DNA of 64,000 nucleotides from Lachnospiraceae bacterium (GCA_910574805.1 CAJTCV010000018.1:1-64000), one strand, 5' to 3'. Counted from the first letter of the stretch, positions 1-10,244 are shown. The notes: generated by a model not told the origin, from the letters alone. Translations and numbers: made by a program.

Positions 1-401
<401 letters not shown>

Positions 402-493
402 AGAAGGTTTGGAAGGAATTGGATGGAGAGTAGAGAAGTGAGAAAGTGAGTATCTTTTTGAACTGTATGTGATTTTGAAGGTATATGACAGAA

Positions 494-521
494 GGCCAGA
501 CTGATTCAGTCTGGCTTTTTA
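494..521 (+). terminator. Rho-independent terminator of the rRNA operon
   Basis: A perfect 10-bp inverted repeat, GCCAGACTGA and TCAGTCTGGC, is followed by a T run. It lies about 90 bp past the 23S 3' end. Confidence 0.85.
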
Positions 522-565
522 CGTTCGGAATTATATAAAAAAATCTGAATTATTTCTTAAGTCCA

Positions 566-594
566 TTGATTTTTTTACAGATCGGATATATTGT
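566..594 (+). promoter_or_regulatory. SigA-type promoter of the SH3-repeat protein
   Basis: TTGATT and TATTGT are separated by 17 bp, about 55 bp upstream of the ATG at 649. Assigned from the motif only. Confidence 0.5.
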
Positions 595-648
595 TATATA
601 CATAGCCTGTACAGGACATCCAATCACAGGCAAGGAGGGGGAAATGTC

Positions 649-2043
649 ATGACAATGTTAAAAACATGGATCCGAAAGGTATGTATGGTTCTGATGGCAG
701 GACTGATCTGTGTGTTGCTGCTGCTTCCGAATTTTTCCGCAGATGCGTCAGGTACTACAGGGACTGTAAAGTACAGGGTTCTGAACGTGAGAAAGGAGGC
801 TTCCACTTCATCGAATATTGTATGTAAGCTTTCCAAAGGGACCAAAGTATCCATTGTATCTGAGAAAACCGGTACAGACGGGCTGAAGTGGTACAGTGTT
901 TCATTTACATATAACGGAGGGACATACAAAGGGTATATCCGTTCAGATCTTCTGGAAGTATCAAGTTCTTCATCTGGAAGTGCACAGACGCCTGCCGGCA
1001 ATACTGCCGCGGATGCAGATGTGCTCTATGTGAATTATGCGTCTGTGAAGGTGAGAGAGGATCCGTCCACAAGCTCTGCAGTCGTATCCGGTCTTTTGAG
1101 AGATCATGCAGTGGATGTGCGGGGGACCAGGACCGGCACAGACGGAAGACAGTGGACGAAGGTCTCCTTTACGAAGGACGGACAGAGGCTTCACGGATAT
1201 ATCCGCTCAGATCTTCTGACAGCCACAAAGCCGGCAGGTGCTGCGTCAGCTCCTGCGGATAACACGGTAGTGAACAATACAGGCTATACAGCGGAAGAGG
1301 GCGATATTCTGCGGGTGAATGCCTCGGCAGTCCGTGTGAGAAAGGAAGCGACAGAATCAGCAGGTGTAGTGGCGAACCTGCTGCAGGGGGACGAGGTAAA
1401 GCTGAAGTCGGTAAAGACGGGAGCAGACGGACGGCAGTGGAGCAAGGTGTCTTTTACGATTAATGGGACAAAGTATCATGGATATATCCGTTCGGATCTT
1501 TTGACGAAGAGCAGTTCGTCCTCCGGCGGAAGCAGCTCTTCGGACGAAAACAGTGATACAAGGTATATCACAGCCTCCGCAGTCCGTATAAGGAGCAGCG
1601 CGTCCACATCTTCGGATGTGATCGCCAATCTGCTGAGAGGCGATCAGGTGAGCTTCCGTTCCGTAAAGACCGGAGAGGACGGAAAGGAATGGAGCAAGGT
1701 ATCTTTTACCATCAATGATACGAGATACCGGGGCTATGTACATTCGGACTGTCTCTCCAGAACGAAGCCCTCTGATAACAGCAGTTCGACTGTTTCATCA
1801 GGGACGACAGGAAGCAGTACTGCTGCTCCCCCCAGCTCCGGAACCGTGCGGCTGTCTGTAATCAATGTGAGGCAGTCTGCTACTACCTCCAGTGGCATCG
1901 TGGCGAAGATCCGGCAGGGAACAAAAGTGACGATTCTCTCGGAGACCACAGGTAGTGACGGCAGGACATGGTACAGCATCAGCTGTGTCCACAACGGAAA
2001 TACGGTAAAGGGGTATGTGCGTTCGGATCTGCTGAATCTGTAG
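649..2043 (+). CDS. Secreted protein with five SH3 (SH3b) repeats
   Basis: The 464-aa product starts with a typical signal peptide: basic residues, a hydrophobic stretch at about 10-27, and a cleavage region near SADA-SG at about 31-34. The rest is five bacterial SH3 repeats (about 40-103, 125-190, 218-286, 303-370 and 398-464). Each has a VRxxAS...SSxxV core and most end in GYIRSDLL or GYVRSDLL. Ser/Gly-rich linkers join them. Such repeats usually bind peptidoglycan or peptides at the cell surface. No catalytic domain is present, so the protein is probably a wall-binding scaffold. AAGGAGGGG lies 9 bp before the ATG. The gene stands alone between a terminator on each side. Confidence 0.85.
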   Translation: MTMLKTWIRKVCMVLMAGLICVLLLLPNFSADASGTTGTVKYRVLNVRKEASTSSNIVCKLSKGTKVSIVSEKTGTDGLKWYSVSFTYNGGTYKGYIRSDLLEVSSSSSGSAQTPAGNTAADADVLYVNYASVKVREDPSTSSAVVSGLLRDHAVDVRGTRTGTDGRQWTKVSFTKDGQRLHGYIRSDLLTATKPAGAASAPADNTVVNNTGYTAEEGDILRVNASAVRVRKEATESAGVVANLLQGDEVKLKSVKTGADGRQWSKVSFTINGTKYHGYIRSDLLTKSSSSSGGSSSSDENSDTRYITASAVRIRSSASTSSDVIANLLRGDQVSFRSVKTGEDGKEWSKVSFTINDTRYRGYVHSDCLSRTKPSDNSSSTVSSGTTGSSTAAPPSSGTVRLSVINVRQSATTSSGIVAKIRQGTKVTILSETTGSDGRTWYSISCVHNGNTVKGYVRSDLLNL

Positions 2044-2060
2044 TCACAGGTGAGGGGGAG

Positions 2061-2120
2061 CTGCCGCAGAATGCATTTTTGGCTGTGTATACAGTGAAAA
2101 TGTATTTTGCGGCAGTTTTT
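2061..2120 (+). terminator. Terminator after the SH3-repeat gene
   Basis: A long inverted repeat (CTGCCGCAGAATGCATTTT pairing with AAAATGTATTTTGCGGCAG, one G-T pair) is followed by TTTTTGTTTT, just after the TAG at 2041. Confidence 0.85.
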
Positions 2121-2173
2121 GTTTTGGGGCTGCTTACTGTACCATGCGTTTTTCAAAATAATCGGCAAACTGC

Positions 2174-2202
2174 TTGCAGGCAGTGGAAAAATTGAGTATA
2201 CT
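2174..2202 (+). promoter_or_regulatory. SigA-type promoter of the hisHF operon
   Basis: TTGCAG and TATACT are spaced 17 bp apart. Transcription would begin near 2209, upstream of the ATG at 2231 and downstream of an in-frame ATG at 2174. This supports the later start for the next gene. Confidence 0.5.
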
Positions 2203-2230
2203 GGTCATATCGGCAGAAAGGATACCGTCT

Positions 2231-2719
2231 ATGACATATGAGGAGTTAAGAGAAGAGATAAAAGAAGCGAACCTGGTACTGGTGGGACTGGGAGAAGAGC
2301 TGTCCGGGGCTTCGGAAGTATTTTATCGGGCGCTTGCAGACCTGCTCATGGGGAAGGATTATTTTATCGTGAGCCTGTCGGCGGGCAGGGAAGAACTGGA
2401 AGCGGCGGGCCTGCTTCGGGAGCAGATCACGGTGCCTCTGGCAGGAGAAAAAGAAGAAAAAAGCTGGGAGCATTATCTGCACTGGCTCTCCTTTACCCTG
2501 AACCAGCGGCTGTGCATTGTGGAGCTGGGGGCCGGCTTTTTACATCCGGAACTGATCCGCTTTCCCTTTGAGAAGACCTGTTATTTTAATCAGAAGGCAC
2601 GTCTGATCCGGATCAGTGCGCATTTCCCGCAGCTGCCCGCAGAGAGTGCAGAACGCGGGGTCTCTGTACAGGAGGATCCGGTGGCGTATGTGAAGGCAGG
2701 AAGGGGGACTTTGAGATGA
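2231..2719 (+). CDS. Sir2-like protein upstream of hisH
   Basis: The 162-aa product ends in a segment like the C-terminal half of SIR2-family proteins: LCIVELGAGF, then IRFPFEKT, then ARLIRI. The NAD-binding N-terminal glycine loop of full sirtuins is not evident, so activity is uncertain. The start at 2231 is chosen because AGAAAGG lies 10 bp upstream and the promoter leaves an earlier ATG untranscribed. Its TGA overlaps the hisH ATG (ATGA), so the two genes are probably translationally coupled. A link to histidine synthesis is not known to me. Confidence 0.6.
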   Translation: MTYEELREEIKEANLVLVGLGEELSGASEVFYRALADLLMGKDYFIVSLSAGREELEAAGLLREQITVPLAGEKEEKSWEHYLHWLSFTLNQRLCIVELGAGFLHPELIRFPFEKTCYFNQKARLIRISAHFPQLPAESAERGVSVQEDPVAYVKAGRGTLR

Positions 2720-3324
2720 TCGCACTGATTGATTATGATGCCGGGAATATCCGGAGCGTGGAGAAGGCGCTGAAAAAGCTGGGGCAGGAGGTGTGTATCA
2801 CCCGTGACCGGGAGACGCTTCTGAGTGCGGACCGTGTAATTCTGCCGGGAGTGGGGGCATTCGGAGATGCCATGCAGCACCTGGAGGAATATGGTCTGGT
2901 GGAGGTGATCCATGAGATTATCGGGAAAAAGACGCCGTTTCTGGGGATCTGCATGGGGCTGCAGCTTTTATTTGATGAGAGCGACGAGGCGCCGGGGGTG
3001 AAAGGTCTGGGCGTACTGAAGGGAAAGATCCTCCGGATCCCGGAAGGAGAGGGTCGGAAGATCCCCCATATGGGCTGGAATTCCCTGTCACTTCAAAACG
3101 GCGGCAGGCTGTTTGAGGGGCTCTCCGGTGAGCCGTATGTCTATTTTGTCCATTCCTATTATCTGAAGGCAGAGGATGAGGGGATCGTGAAGGCGGTGAC
3201 CCGGTATGGTGTCCGGATCCATGCAGCTGTGGAGCGGGAGAACGTATTTGCCTGTCAGTTTCACCCGGAGAAAAGCAGCGATACGGGGCTTCAGATACTG
3301 AAAAATTTTGCAGGACTCACATAG
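2716..3324 (+). CDS. hisH: Imidazole glycerol phosphate synthase, glutamine amidotransferase subunit
   Basis: The 202-aa HisH subunit releases ammonia from glutamine and passes it to HisF during histidine and AICAR synthesis. The nucleophile is Cys79 in GICMGLQLLF; His183 and Glu185 in FHPEKS complete the triad. Length is normal. The gene overlaps the preceding one by 4 bp and is followed 12 bp later by hisF. The rest of the his pathway is not in this window. Confidence 0.95.
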   Translation: MIALIDYDAGNIRSVEKALKKLGQEVCITRDRETLLSADRVILPGVGAFGDAMQHLEEYGLVEVIHEIIGKKTPFLGICMGLQLLFDESDEAPGVKGLGVLKGKILRIPEGEGRKIPHMGWNSLSLQNGGRLFEGLSGEPYVYFVHSYYLKAEDEGIVKAVTRYGVRIHAAVERENVFACQFHPEKSSDTGLQILKNFAGLT

Positions 3325-3336
3325 GAGATGGAAGAT

Positions 3337-4098
3337 ATGCTTACGAAAAGGATTATCCCCTGCCTGGATGTGCATGACGGGCGGGTGGTAAAAGGTGTCA
3401 ATTTTGTAAATCTGAGGGATGCCGGGGATCCGGTGGAGATCGCTGCTGCCTATGACCGGGCGGGAGCGGACGAACTGGTGTTCCTGGATATCACGGCTTC
3501 CTCGGATGCCCGGAATACGGTGGTGGACATGGTGCGCCGGGTGGCGGAGACCGTGTTTATTCCCTTCACGGTGGGTGGCGGCATCCGTACGGTGGAAGAT
3601 TTCCGTACCCTGCTGCGGGAGGGGGCAGATAAGATCTCTGTAAATTCCGCTGCCATCATGCGTCCGGAGCTGATCCGGGAAGCGGCGGACAAATTCGGCA
3701 GCCAGTGCGTGGTGGTGGCCATGGATGCCCGCAGACGGGAGGACGGGAGCGGCTGGAACATCTATAAAAACGGCGGCCGTGTGGACATGGGGATTGACGC
3801 AGTGGAATGGGCAGAGAGAGTCTGTGATCTGGGCGCAGGCGAGATCCTCCTGACCAGCATGGACTGTGACGGGACCAAAGGCGGGTATGACATTGAACTG
3901 ACCCGTACCATTGCAGAGCGTGTTCCGGTCCCGGTCATTGCTTCCGGCGGCGCCGGTGCACTGGAGCATTTTCAGGAAGTGCTCACGGAAGGAAAGGCGG
4001 ATGCGGCGCTGGCTGCATCGCTGTTCCACTATAAAGAGCTGGAGATCTGTCAGGTGAAGCAGTATCTGCAGGAGAGACAGATTCCCGTTCGTCTGTAG
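3337..4098 (+). CDS. hisF: Imidazole glycerol phosphate synthase, cyclase subunit
   Basis: This 253-aa TIM-barrel protein cyclises PRFAR with ammonia from HisH to give IGP and AICAR. It starts [12 protein letters not shown] with the catalytic Asp11, has the second catalytic Asp in VVAMDARR, and has phosphate-binding loops GGGIR and ASGGAGA. The ATG at 3337 is preferred over one at 3328 because the AGGAG at 3323-3327 is correctly spaced only for the former. Confidence 0.95.
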   Translation: MLTKRIIPCLDVHDGRVVKGVNFVNLRDAGDPVEIAAAYDRAGADELVFLDITASSDARNTVVDMVRRVAETVFIPFTVGGGIRTVEDFRTLLREGADKISVNSAAIMRPELIREAADKFGSQCVVVAMDARRREDGSGWNIYKNGGRVDMGIDAVEWAERVCDLGAGEILLTSMDCDGTKGGYDIELTRTIAERVPVPVIASGGAGALEHFQEVLTEGKADAALAASLFHYKELEICQVKQYLQERQIPVRL

Positions 4099-4156
4099 TA
4101 GCTCTGGGGGACAGCCATATCTGCAGCAACAAGAAAATCACAAAGGAGAAATGAAT

Positions 4157-4831
4157 ATGGGAATGATTCAAAATGACTGGCTGGAGCCATTGAAACCGGA
4201 GTTTTCCAAACCGTATTACAAGGCGTTATATGAGAAGGTCCAGCAGGAGTACAACACCAGGCTGATCTTCCCGCCTGCGTCGGATATTTTCAACGCATTT
4301 GATTTCACTCCGCTGTCGGAGGTGAAGGTGGTGATCCTGGGACAGGACCCCTATCACGGAGACGGGCAGGCGCATGGACTCTGCTTTTCCGTGAAGCCGG
4401 AGGTGGAGACGCCGCCCTCCCTGGTAAATATTTATAAAGAGCTGAACAGCGATGTGGGCTGCTACATTCCCAATAACGGCTATCTGGAGAAATGGGCAAA
4501 GCAGGGAGTTCTGCTTTTAAATACTGTGCTGACTGTACGTGCGCATCAGGCCAATTCCCACCGGGGGATCGGCTGGGAAGAGTTCACAGACGCGGCGATC
4601 CGGATTCTGAATGAACAGGATCGGCCCATGGTTTTCCTGCTCTGGGGCAGGCCGGCACAGACGAAGAAATCCATGCTGCACAATCCGAAGCATCTGATCC
4701 TGACGGCGCCTCATCCGAGTCCGCTGTCAGCGCACAGAGGGTTCTTCGGATGCAGACATTTCAGTCAGACCAATGCATTTTTGAAAGAGAACGGGCTTAC
4801 GCCCATCGACTGGCAGATCGAAAACCGGTAG
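4157..4831 (+). CDS. ung: Uracil-DNA glycosylase (family 1)
   Basis: The 224-aa enzyme removes uracil from DNA at the start of base excision repair. Family 1 motifs are intact: the catalytic Asp in GQDPYHG, the LLLNTVLTV strand, and the HPSPLSAHRGF DNA-intercalation loop. The ATG at 4157 is favoured over that at 4151 because AAAGGAG then lies 8 bp away. It is followed by a strong terminator and appears to be monocistronic. Confidence 0.95.
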   Translation: MGMIQNDWLEPLKPEFSKPYYKALYEKVQQEYNTRLIFPPASDIFNAFDFTPLSEVKVVILGQDPYHGDGQAHGLCFSVKPEVETPPSLVNIYKELNSDVGCYIPNNGYLEKWAKQGVLLLNTVLTVRAHQANSHRGIGWEEFTDAAIRILNEQDRPMVFLLWGRPAQTKKSMLHNPKHLILTAPHPSPLSAHRGFFGCRHFSQTNAFLKENGLTPIDWQIENR

Positions 4832-4851
4832 GAGAAGAACCAGACAGACGG

Positions 4852-4895
4852 ACGCCGCCGGGCAGAGGGAGATCCTCCGCCCGGCGGCGTTTTTA
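4852..4895 (+). terminator. Terminator after ung
   Basis: ACGCCGCCGGGC pairs with GCCCGGCGGCGT around a short loop and is followed by TTTTTA. It separates ung from the convergent activase gene. Confidence 0.85.
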
Positions 4896-4902
4896 TGGAC
4901 AG

Positions 4903-7900
4903 TCAGGCTTCTTTCCGTTTCTTCTTTTCCTGATTTTTAAAGGCGGTACTCAGCATCAGCTTGAGCCGGTTCAGCTGGTTCACTTCGCTGGCGCCCGGGT
5001 CATAGTCGATGGCTACGATGTTGGATGCCGGGTGCCGGTGCCGCAGCTCCTTGATCACGCCCTTGCCTACGATGTGATTGGGCAGGCAGGCGAAGGGCTG
5101 GGCGCAGACGATGTTCGTGGTGCCGCTCTCAATGAGCTCCAGCATCTCTCCGGTGAGGAACCATCCCTCCCCCGTCTGATTGCCCAGAGAGACGATTTCT
5201 TTGGCCATGTCCGCCATGTGGTCAATATCGGAGGCCGGGGAGAAATGAATGCTCTTCCTAAGCGCCTGGTCTGCCGGTGAACGGAAGAACTGCAGCGCCC
5301 GGATCCCCAGCCGGCCGTTTCTGGCGACGGCTTTTTTCTTGCCCAGATATTCGGCCCGGAATTCAGTGTTCTTGAAGCAGTACAGCAGGAAATCCATCAG
5401 GTCCGGCACCACGGCTTCTGCCCCCTCCGCTTCCAGAAGCTCTACCAGTCCGTTGTTGGCGGAAGGGGAGAATTTTACAAGGATCTCTCCTACGATACCG
5501 ACTCTTGGCTTTTCTTCGTCCGTGACCTGGATCCGGTCGAAAGTCTCCACGATCTGGCTGCACAGCTTTTTGAAACCGCCCCAGGAGGGATATTTCTTCA
5601 TGAGAAATGTTCTGCACTGCCAGTTCAGCTGCTCGTAGGTGCGGTCGGACTCTCCGGGGGTCAGCTCGTAGGGCCTGGTATGATAGAGCACTTTCATGAA
5701 CAGGTCGCCGAATACAAGGGCGTAGACGGCTTTCAGGACGAGCATGGGGGTGTACCGGAAGCCCGGGTTTTTCTCCAGTCCGCTTAGATTGATGGAGATA
5801 ACCGGGATGTCCGGGTATCCGGCCTTTGCCAGAGCCTTTCGTATGAAACCGATGTAGTTGGAGGCGCGGCAGCCGCCGCCTGTCTGAGAGATCAGAACGG
5901 CAGTCTTTGTAAGGTCATAGTTCCCTGACAGGACAGCCTGCATGATTTGTCCGATGACGATCAGAGAAGGATAGCAGGCATCATTATTTACATATTTCAG
6001 ACCGAGATCCACGGCTTCCCGGCCTGCTCTGGGCAGTACGTCCACCTGAAGGCCGCAGGAACGGAATGCTGCTTCCAGCAGATTGAAATGCAGCGGGGAC
6101 ATATCCGGGCAGAGGATTGTATACTCTTTTCTCATTTCTTTGGTAAAGACCACCCGCTGGCAGGCAGAGGAATGGATGCACCGGGTCTCCTGTTTCTTTT
6201 TGCGGACCCGAATGGCGGAGATGAGGGAACGGATCCGGATCCGGGCGGCGCCCAGATTGCTTACTTCATCGATCTTCAGACAGGTATAGATCTTGCCGGA
6301 ACCGCTCAGAATCTCATCCACCTGGTCGGTAGTAACCGCGTCCAGTCCGCAGCCGAAGGAGTTAAGCTGGATCAGATCCAGATCATCCCGGGTCTTTACA
6401 TAACTGGCCGCCGCATACAGGCGGGAGTGATACATCCACTGATCCATGACCCGCAGAGGCCGCTCGGTTTCGTGGAGATGGGAAATGCTGTCTTCGGTCA
6501 GAACCGCCAGACCGTAGCTGCCAATCAGCTCCGGAATCCCGTGGTTGATTTCCCTGTCAATGTGGTAGGGACGGCCTGCCAGGACGATCCCGTGGGCATG
6601 ATGGTCTTCGATCCATTTAAGCGCTTCCTCACCCTTCCGGCAGATATCCAGCCGTGCGCGTTCCAGTTCTTTCCAGGCTTCCTTTGCCGCTCCGGTGATC
6701 TCCGCGGCGGTCAATCCTTTTCTGCCGGTAAATTCCTCCACCAGCCGTGGGGTGAGAATTTCCAGACTCTCAAAACTCAAAAACGGATTGCAGAATTCAA
6801 AGCGTCCAGAGCGAAGTTCCTCCATATTGTTCTTGATATTTTCTGCATAGGAGGTGACAATGGGGCAGTTATAGTGATTGCCGGCCTCCTGAAATTCCCG
6901 GCGCTCATAAGGCACACAGGGGTAGAAAATGAACGGAATGTTGTGCTGCAGGAGCCATTTTACATGTCCGTGGGCCAGCTTTGCGGGGTAACACTCGGAT
7001 TCGCTGGGGATGGATTCGATGCCCTGCTCGTACAGCTCGTGAGTGGAAGCAGGGGAAAGAACCACCTGATAGCCAAGCCTGGTGAAAAAAGTAAACCAGA
7101 AGGGGTAGTTCTCGTACATGTTCAGTACCCGCGGGATTCCCACCAGACCGCGGATGGCCTCCGGACCGGAGAGCGGTTCGTAGGAAAACATACGTTTGTT
7201 TTTGTACGCAAAAAGATTGGGTGCGGGATTCTCCTTTTTCTCTTTGCCGATGCCGCGCTCGCAGCGGTTGCCGGAGATATAGCGTCTGCCGCCGGGGAAT
7301 TTATTGACCGTCAGACGGCAGTTGTTGGTGCAGCCGCGGCATTTGGTCATGGAGGTGGACCAGGTGAGCGAACAGATCTCTTCCTTTGACAGCATGGAGG
7401 TCTTCTGCCCCTCGTAGCGCTCCCGGGCGATCAGAGCCGCACCGAAGGCGCCCATAATCCCGGCAATATCCGGCCGAATGACCTGACATCCGGCGATTTT
7501 CTCCAGACTTCGGAGCACCGCATTGTTATAGAAGGTGCCGCCCTGGACCACAATATGCCTGCCCAGGGAAGCGGCGTCGGATACTTTGATGACCTTGAAG
7601 AGGGCATTTTTAATGACGGAATAGGCCAGCCCTGCGGAAATGTCGTCTACACCCGCCCCTTCCTTCTGCGCCTGCTTCACCCGGGAATTCATAAATACTG
7701 TACAGCGGGTGCCCAGATCGATGGGATTCCGGGCGAAGAGCGCCGCATCTGCAAAATCCTGGATCGTCAGATTCAGAGACCGGGCAAAGGTCTCAATAAA
7801 GGAACCGCAGCCGGAGGAGCAGGCTTCGTTGAGCTGTACGCTGTCCACGGTCTGATTTTTGATGCGGATGCATTTCATGTCCTGGCCGCCGATATCCAGG

Positions 7901-9153
7901 ATACAGTCCACCTGGGGATCAAAAAACTGTGCGGCATAATAGTGGGAGATGGTTTCCACTTCTCCTTCATCCAGCTGAAGAGCGGATTTTACCAGTGATT
8001 CGCCGTAGCCGGTGGAACAGGAACGAACAATATGTGCTTTTTCTGGAAGCTGTGCATACAGATCCATAAGTGCTTCCTGGGTGATATGTAGAGTGCTTCC
8101 GTTGTTGTTATGGTAAAAAGAATAAAGGAGGGAGCCGTCCTCACCCACCAGAGCGATCTTGGTAGTGGTGGATCCGGCATCGATGCCCAGATAGCAGTTA
8201 CCCTCATAGGAGGCCAGATCCTTTTTTATCACTTTTGCATGGCTGTGCCGCGCTTCAAATTCTGTAAAAGCCGTCCGGTCCGAAAAGAGGGGCTCCAGAC
8301 GTTCCACCTCAAAAGCGATCTGTATGTGGTCTTTCAGCCGCCGGATCAGTTCCTCCGCCGGGATCTGCGTCTCTTTTCTGGATAAAAGGGCAGATCCGGA
8401 GGCGGCAAAGAGGTGGGAGTGTCCCGGGAGGATCGCATGTTCGTCATCCAGCTTCAGAGTCCGGATAAAGGTCTGACGAAGTTCGCTGAGGAAATGCAGC
8501 GGTCCGCCCAGAAACGCCACATGTCCGCGAATGGGTTTGCCGCAGGCCAGACCGCTGATGGTCTGGTTTACCACTGCCTGAAAGATGGAAGCGGCAAGGT
8601 CTTCTTTGGTGGCTCCTTCGTTGATCAGGGGCTGGATATCCGTCTTGGCAAATACGCCGCAGCGGGCAGCGATGGAGTACAGCGCTTGGCAGCCTTTGGC
8701 GTATTCATTCAGTCCGGCAGCGTCGGTCTGCAGAAGAGAGGCCATCTGATCGATAAAAGAGCCCGTGCCTCCTGCGCAGATGCCGTTCATCCGCTGTTCT
8801 ACGTTGCCGCCCTGAAAATAGATGATCTTGGCGTCTTCCCCGCCCAGCTCGATGGCCACATCCGTCTTCGGGGCCCAGGTCGTGAGCGCCTCTGCCACAG
8901 CCACGACCTCCTGTACAAAGGGGATCTCCAGATGCTGTGCCAGAGTCAGTCCGCCGGAACCGGTGATGACCGGATAGACCAGTATCGGTCCAAGTTCTTT
9001 CACCGCGCGGGTGAGCAGGAGAGCCAGAGTCTCCTGGATCTCTGCATAATGCCGCTCATAATCGGAGAAAAGGATCTGATTTTTCTCATTCAGTGCGGCG
9101 ATCTTAACGGTAGTGGAACCGATGTCGATTCCAAGTCTGTAGCTTTCGTTCAT
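4903..9153 (-). CDS. 2-hydroxyacyl-CoA dehydratase activase, BadF/BadG/BcrA/BcrD ATPase family (large form)
   Basis: The 1416-aa protein has two ASKHA ATPase domains with the phosphate loops LGIDIGSTTVKIA (about residue 7) and LGIDAGSTTTKIA (about 322). A Cys-rich segment with CRGCTNNC follows near 600. A DUF2229-type region comes next, then a C-terminal part like a dehydratase D-subunit. Small activases of this family use ATP to inject an electron from a 4Fe-4S cluster into 2-hydroxyacyl-CoA dehydratases or benzoyl-CoA reductases. This long fused form is common in Clostridia and its substrate is not known. A partner dehydratase is not seen nearby. It is transcribed convergently to ung and divergently from the membrane protein at 9362. 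Confidence 0.85.
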   Translation of the reverse strand: MNESYRLGIDIGSTTVKIAALNEKNQILFSDYERHYAEIQETLALLLTRAVKELGPILVYPVITGSGGLTLAQHLEIPFVQEVVAVAEALTTWAPKTDVAIELGGEDAKIIYFQGGNVEQRMNGICAGGTGSFIDQMASLLQTDAAGLNEYAKGCQALYSIAARCGVFAKTDIQPLINEGATKEDLAASIFQAVVNQTISGLACGKPIRGHVAFLGGPLHFLSELRQTFIRTLKLDDEHAILPGHSHLFAASGSALLSRKETQIPAEELIRRLKDHIQIAFEVERLEPLFSDRTAFTEFEARHSHAKVIKKDLASYEGNCYLGIDAGSTTTKIALVGEDGSLLYSFYHNNNGSTLHITQEALMDLYAQLPEKAHIVRSCSTGYGESLVKSALQLDEGEVETISHYYAAQFFDPQVDCILDIGGQDMKCIRIKNQTVDSVQLNEACSSGCGSFIETFARSLNLTIQDFADAALFARNPIDLGTRCTVFMNSRVKQAQKEGAGVDDISAGLAYSVIKNALFKVIKVSDAASLGRHIVVQGGTFYNNAVLRSLEKIAGCQVIRPDIAGIMGAFGAALIARERYEGQKTSMLSKEEICSLTWSTSMTKCRGCTNNCRLTVNKFPGGRRYISGNRCERGIGKEKKENPAPNLFAYKNKRMFSYEPLSGPEAIRGLVGIPRVLNMYENYPFWFTFFTRLGYQVVLSPASTHELYEQGIESIPSESECYPAKLAHGHVKWLLQHNIPFIFYPCVPYERREFQEAGNHYNCPIVTSYAENIKNNMEELRSGRFEFCNPFLSFESLEILTPRLVEEFTGRKGLTAAEITGAAKEAWKELERARLDICRKGEEALKWIEDHHAHGIVLAGRPYHIDREINHGIPELIGSYGLAVLTEDSISHLHETERPLRVMDQWMYHSRLYAAASYVKTRDDLDLIQLNSFGCGLDAVTTDQVDEILSGSGKIYTCLKIDEVSNLGAARIRIRSLISAIRVRKKKQETRCIHSSACQRVVFTKEMRKEYTILCPDMSPLHFNLLEAAFRSCGLQVDVLPRAGREAVDLGLKYVNNDACYPSLIVIGQIMQAVLSGNYDLTKTAVLISQTGGGCRASNYIGFIRKALAKAGYPDIPVISINLSGLEKNPGFRYTPMLVLKAVYALVFGDLFMKVLYHTRPYELTPGESDRTYEQLNWQCRTFLMKKYPSWGGFKKLCSQIVETFDRIQVTDEEKPRVGIVGEILVKFSPSANNGLVELLEAEGAEAVVPDLMDFLLYCFKNTEFRAEYLGKKKAVARNGRLGIRALQFFRSPADQALRKSIHFSPASDIDHMADMAKEIVSLGNQTGEGWFLTGEMLELIESGTTNIVCAQPFACLPNHIVGKGVIKELRHRHPASNIVAIDYDPGASEVNQLNRLKLMLSTAFKNQEKKKRKEA

Positions 9154-9300
9154 ATATCTGGCAGAATTGCTGCCCTCACCTCACATTTTTCTTTGGTTTT
9201 TTCATGTCCGGCAGATTTCAAACGCCGGTCATCTTATTATATGGAAAGAAGCTGATAAAATCTATAAATATGTTGTTAAGATTCGCATACGCATCACTCG

Positions 9301-9329
9301 TTGACAAAGACAGGGAGAGAAACTATAAT
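9301..9329 (+). promoter_or_regulatory. Consensus SigA promoter of the membrane protein gene
   Basis: Perfect TTGACA and TATAAT hexamers are spaced by 17 bp. The predicted start near 9336 excludes the in-frame ATG at 9332 and supports translation from 9362. Confidence 0.8.
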
Positions 9330-9361
9330 AAATGTATTGCAAAGAGAAAGGACCTGTGTTT

Positions 9362-10231
9362 ATGAGATGGCTTGACAAGATGGAACGGAAGTTCGGAAAA
9401 TATGCGATCCCGAATCTGATGTATTATATTATTATACTGTACGCTCTTGGGTTTGTGGTGAGGGTCGTATCTCCGGAACTGTATGCGCGGTCTCTGGCGC
9501 TGGATGCGGCGGCGATTCTCAGAGGAGAGGTGTGGCGGATCTTTACCTTTATCATTCAGCCGCCCACAGGAAGCTTTATCTTCATTTTCTTTTCTCTGTA
9601 TCTGTACTATATGATCGGGAGGATGCTGGAGTATCAGTGGGGAGCCTTCAAGTTCAACGTATATTTTTTCTCGGGCCTGATCCTGCATGTGGTGGCGTGC
9701 CTTGCCATCTATCTGGTCACAGGCTACAATATGTCCTATGGGACCATGTACCTGAACATGTCGCTTTTCTTCGCGTTTGCGGCCCTGTTTCCGGATGTAC
9801 AGTTCCTTCTGTTCTTCATCATACCGATCAAGTGCAAATATCTGGGTTATGCCAACGGGCTTTATTTTATCATCACCATCATCGCGGGCTTTGTTGTTCC
9901 GCAGGGAAGTCCCACTTGGTTTTCCCTGATACAGTTTGGGATCATTGCCATGCCTGCCAACAGTGTGGCGGCGCTGGTGTCATTTCTGAACTTTATTATC
10001 TTTTTCCTCGCCATGCGGCGGAATAAATTTTCACCGAAGGAGATCCGGCGCCGGCGGACCTATGAGAAGAAGGTGCGGGTGGCGGCTGCGAAGAGCGGTC
10101 AGCACAGATGTGCCATCTGCGGACGGACAGAGAAGGACGGGGAGGATCTGGAATTCCGTTTCTGTTCCAGATGTGTGGGAAATTATGAATACTGTCAGGA
10201 TCATCTGTATATGCACGAACACAGAAAATAG
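9362..10231 (+). CDS. Rhomboid-like polytopic membrane protein with C-terminal zinc-ribbon
   Basis: The 289-aa protein has about six hydrophobic segments between residues 15 and 215. A basic linker (KEIRRRRTYEKK) and a Cys/His-rich tail follow, with CAICG, CSRC, CQDH and MHEH, which could bind zinc. The core resembles rhomboid-fold proteins in topology, but I do not see the catalytic GxSG serine motif, so it is probably not a protease. Function unknown. The start is fixed by the promoter just upstream and by GAAAGGA 10 bp before the ATG. Confidence 0.65.
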   Translation: MRWLDKMERKFGKYAIPNLMYYIIILYALGFVVRVVSPELYARSLALDAAAILRGEVWRIFTFIIQPPTGSFIFIFFSLYLYYMIGRMLEYQWGAFKFNVYFFSGLILHVVACLAIYLVTGYNMSYGTMYLNMSLFFAFAALFPDVQFLLFFIIPIKCKYLGYANGLYFIITIIAGFVVPQGSPTWFSLIQFGIIAMPANSVAALVSFLNFIIFFLAMRRNKFSPKEIRRRRTYEKKVRVAAAKSGQHRCAICGRTEKDGEDLEFRFCSRCVGNYEYCQDHLYMHEHRK

Positions 10232-10244
10232 AAAAAGCGTGAGA

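Noticed and set aside
5947-7389. A 480-codon plus-strand open frame
   Set aside because: It is antisense to the activase gene, lacks a ribosome site and conserved domains, and reflects the GC-rich codon use of the real gene.
4903-9153. Long proteins as a possible Cas13 effector for the array
   Set aside because: The 1416-aa protein is an ASKHA activase and the 1377-aa protein is a tape measure; neither has paired HEPN RxxxxH motifs in the right context.
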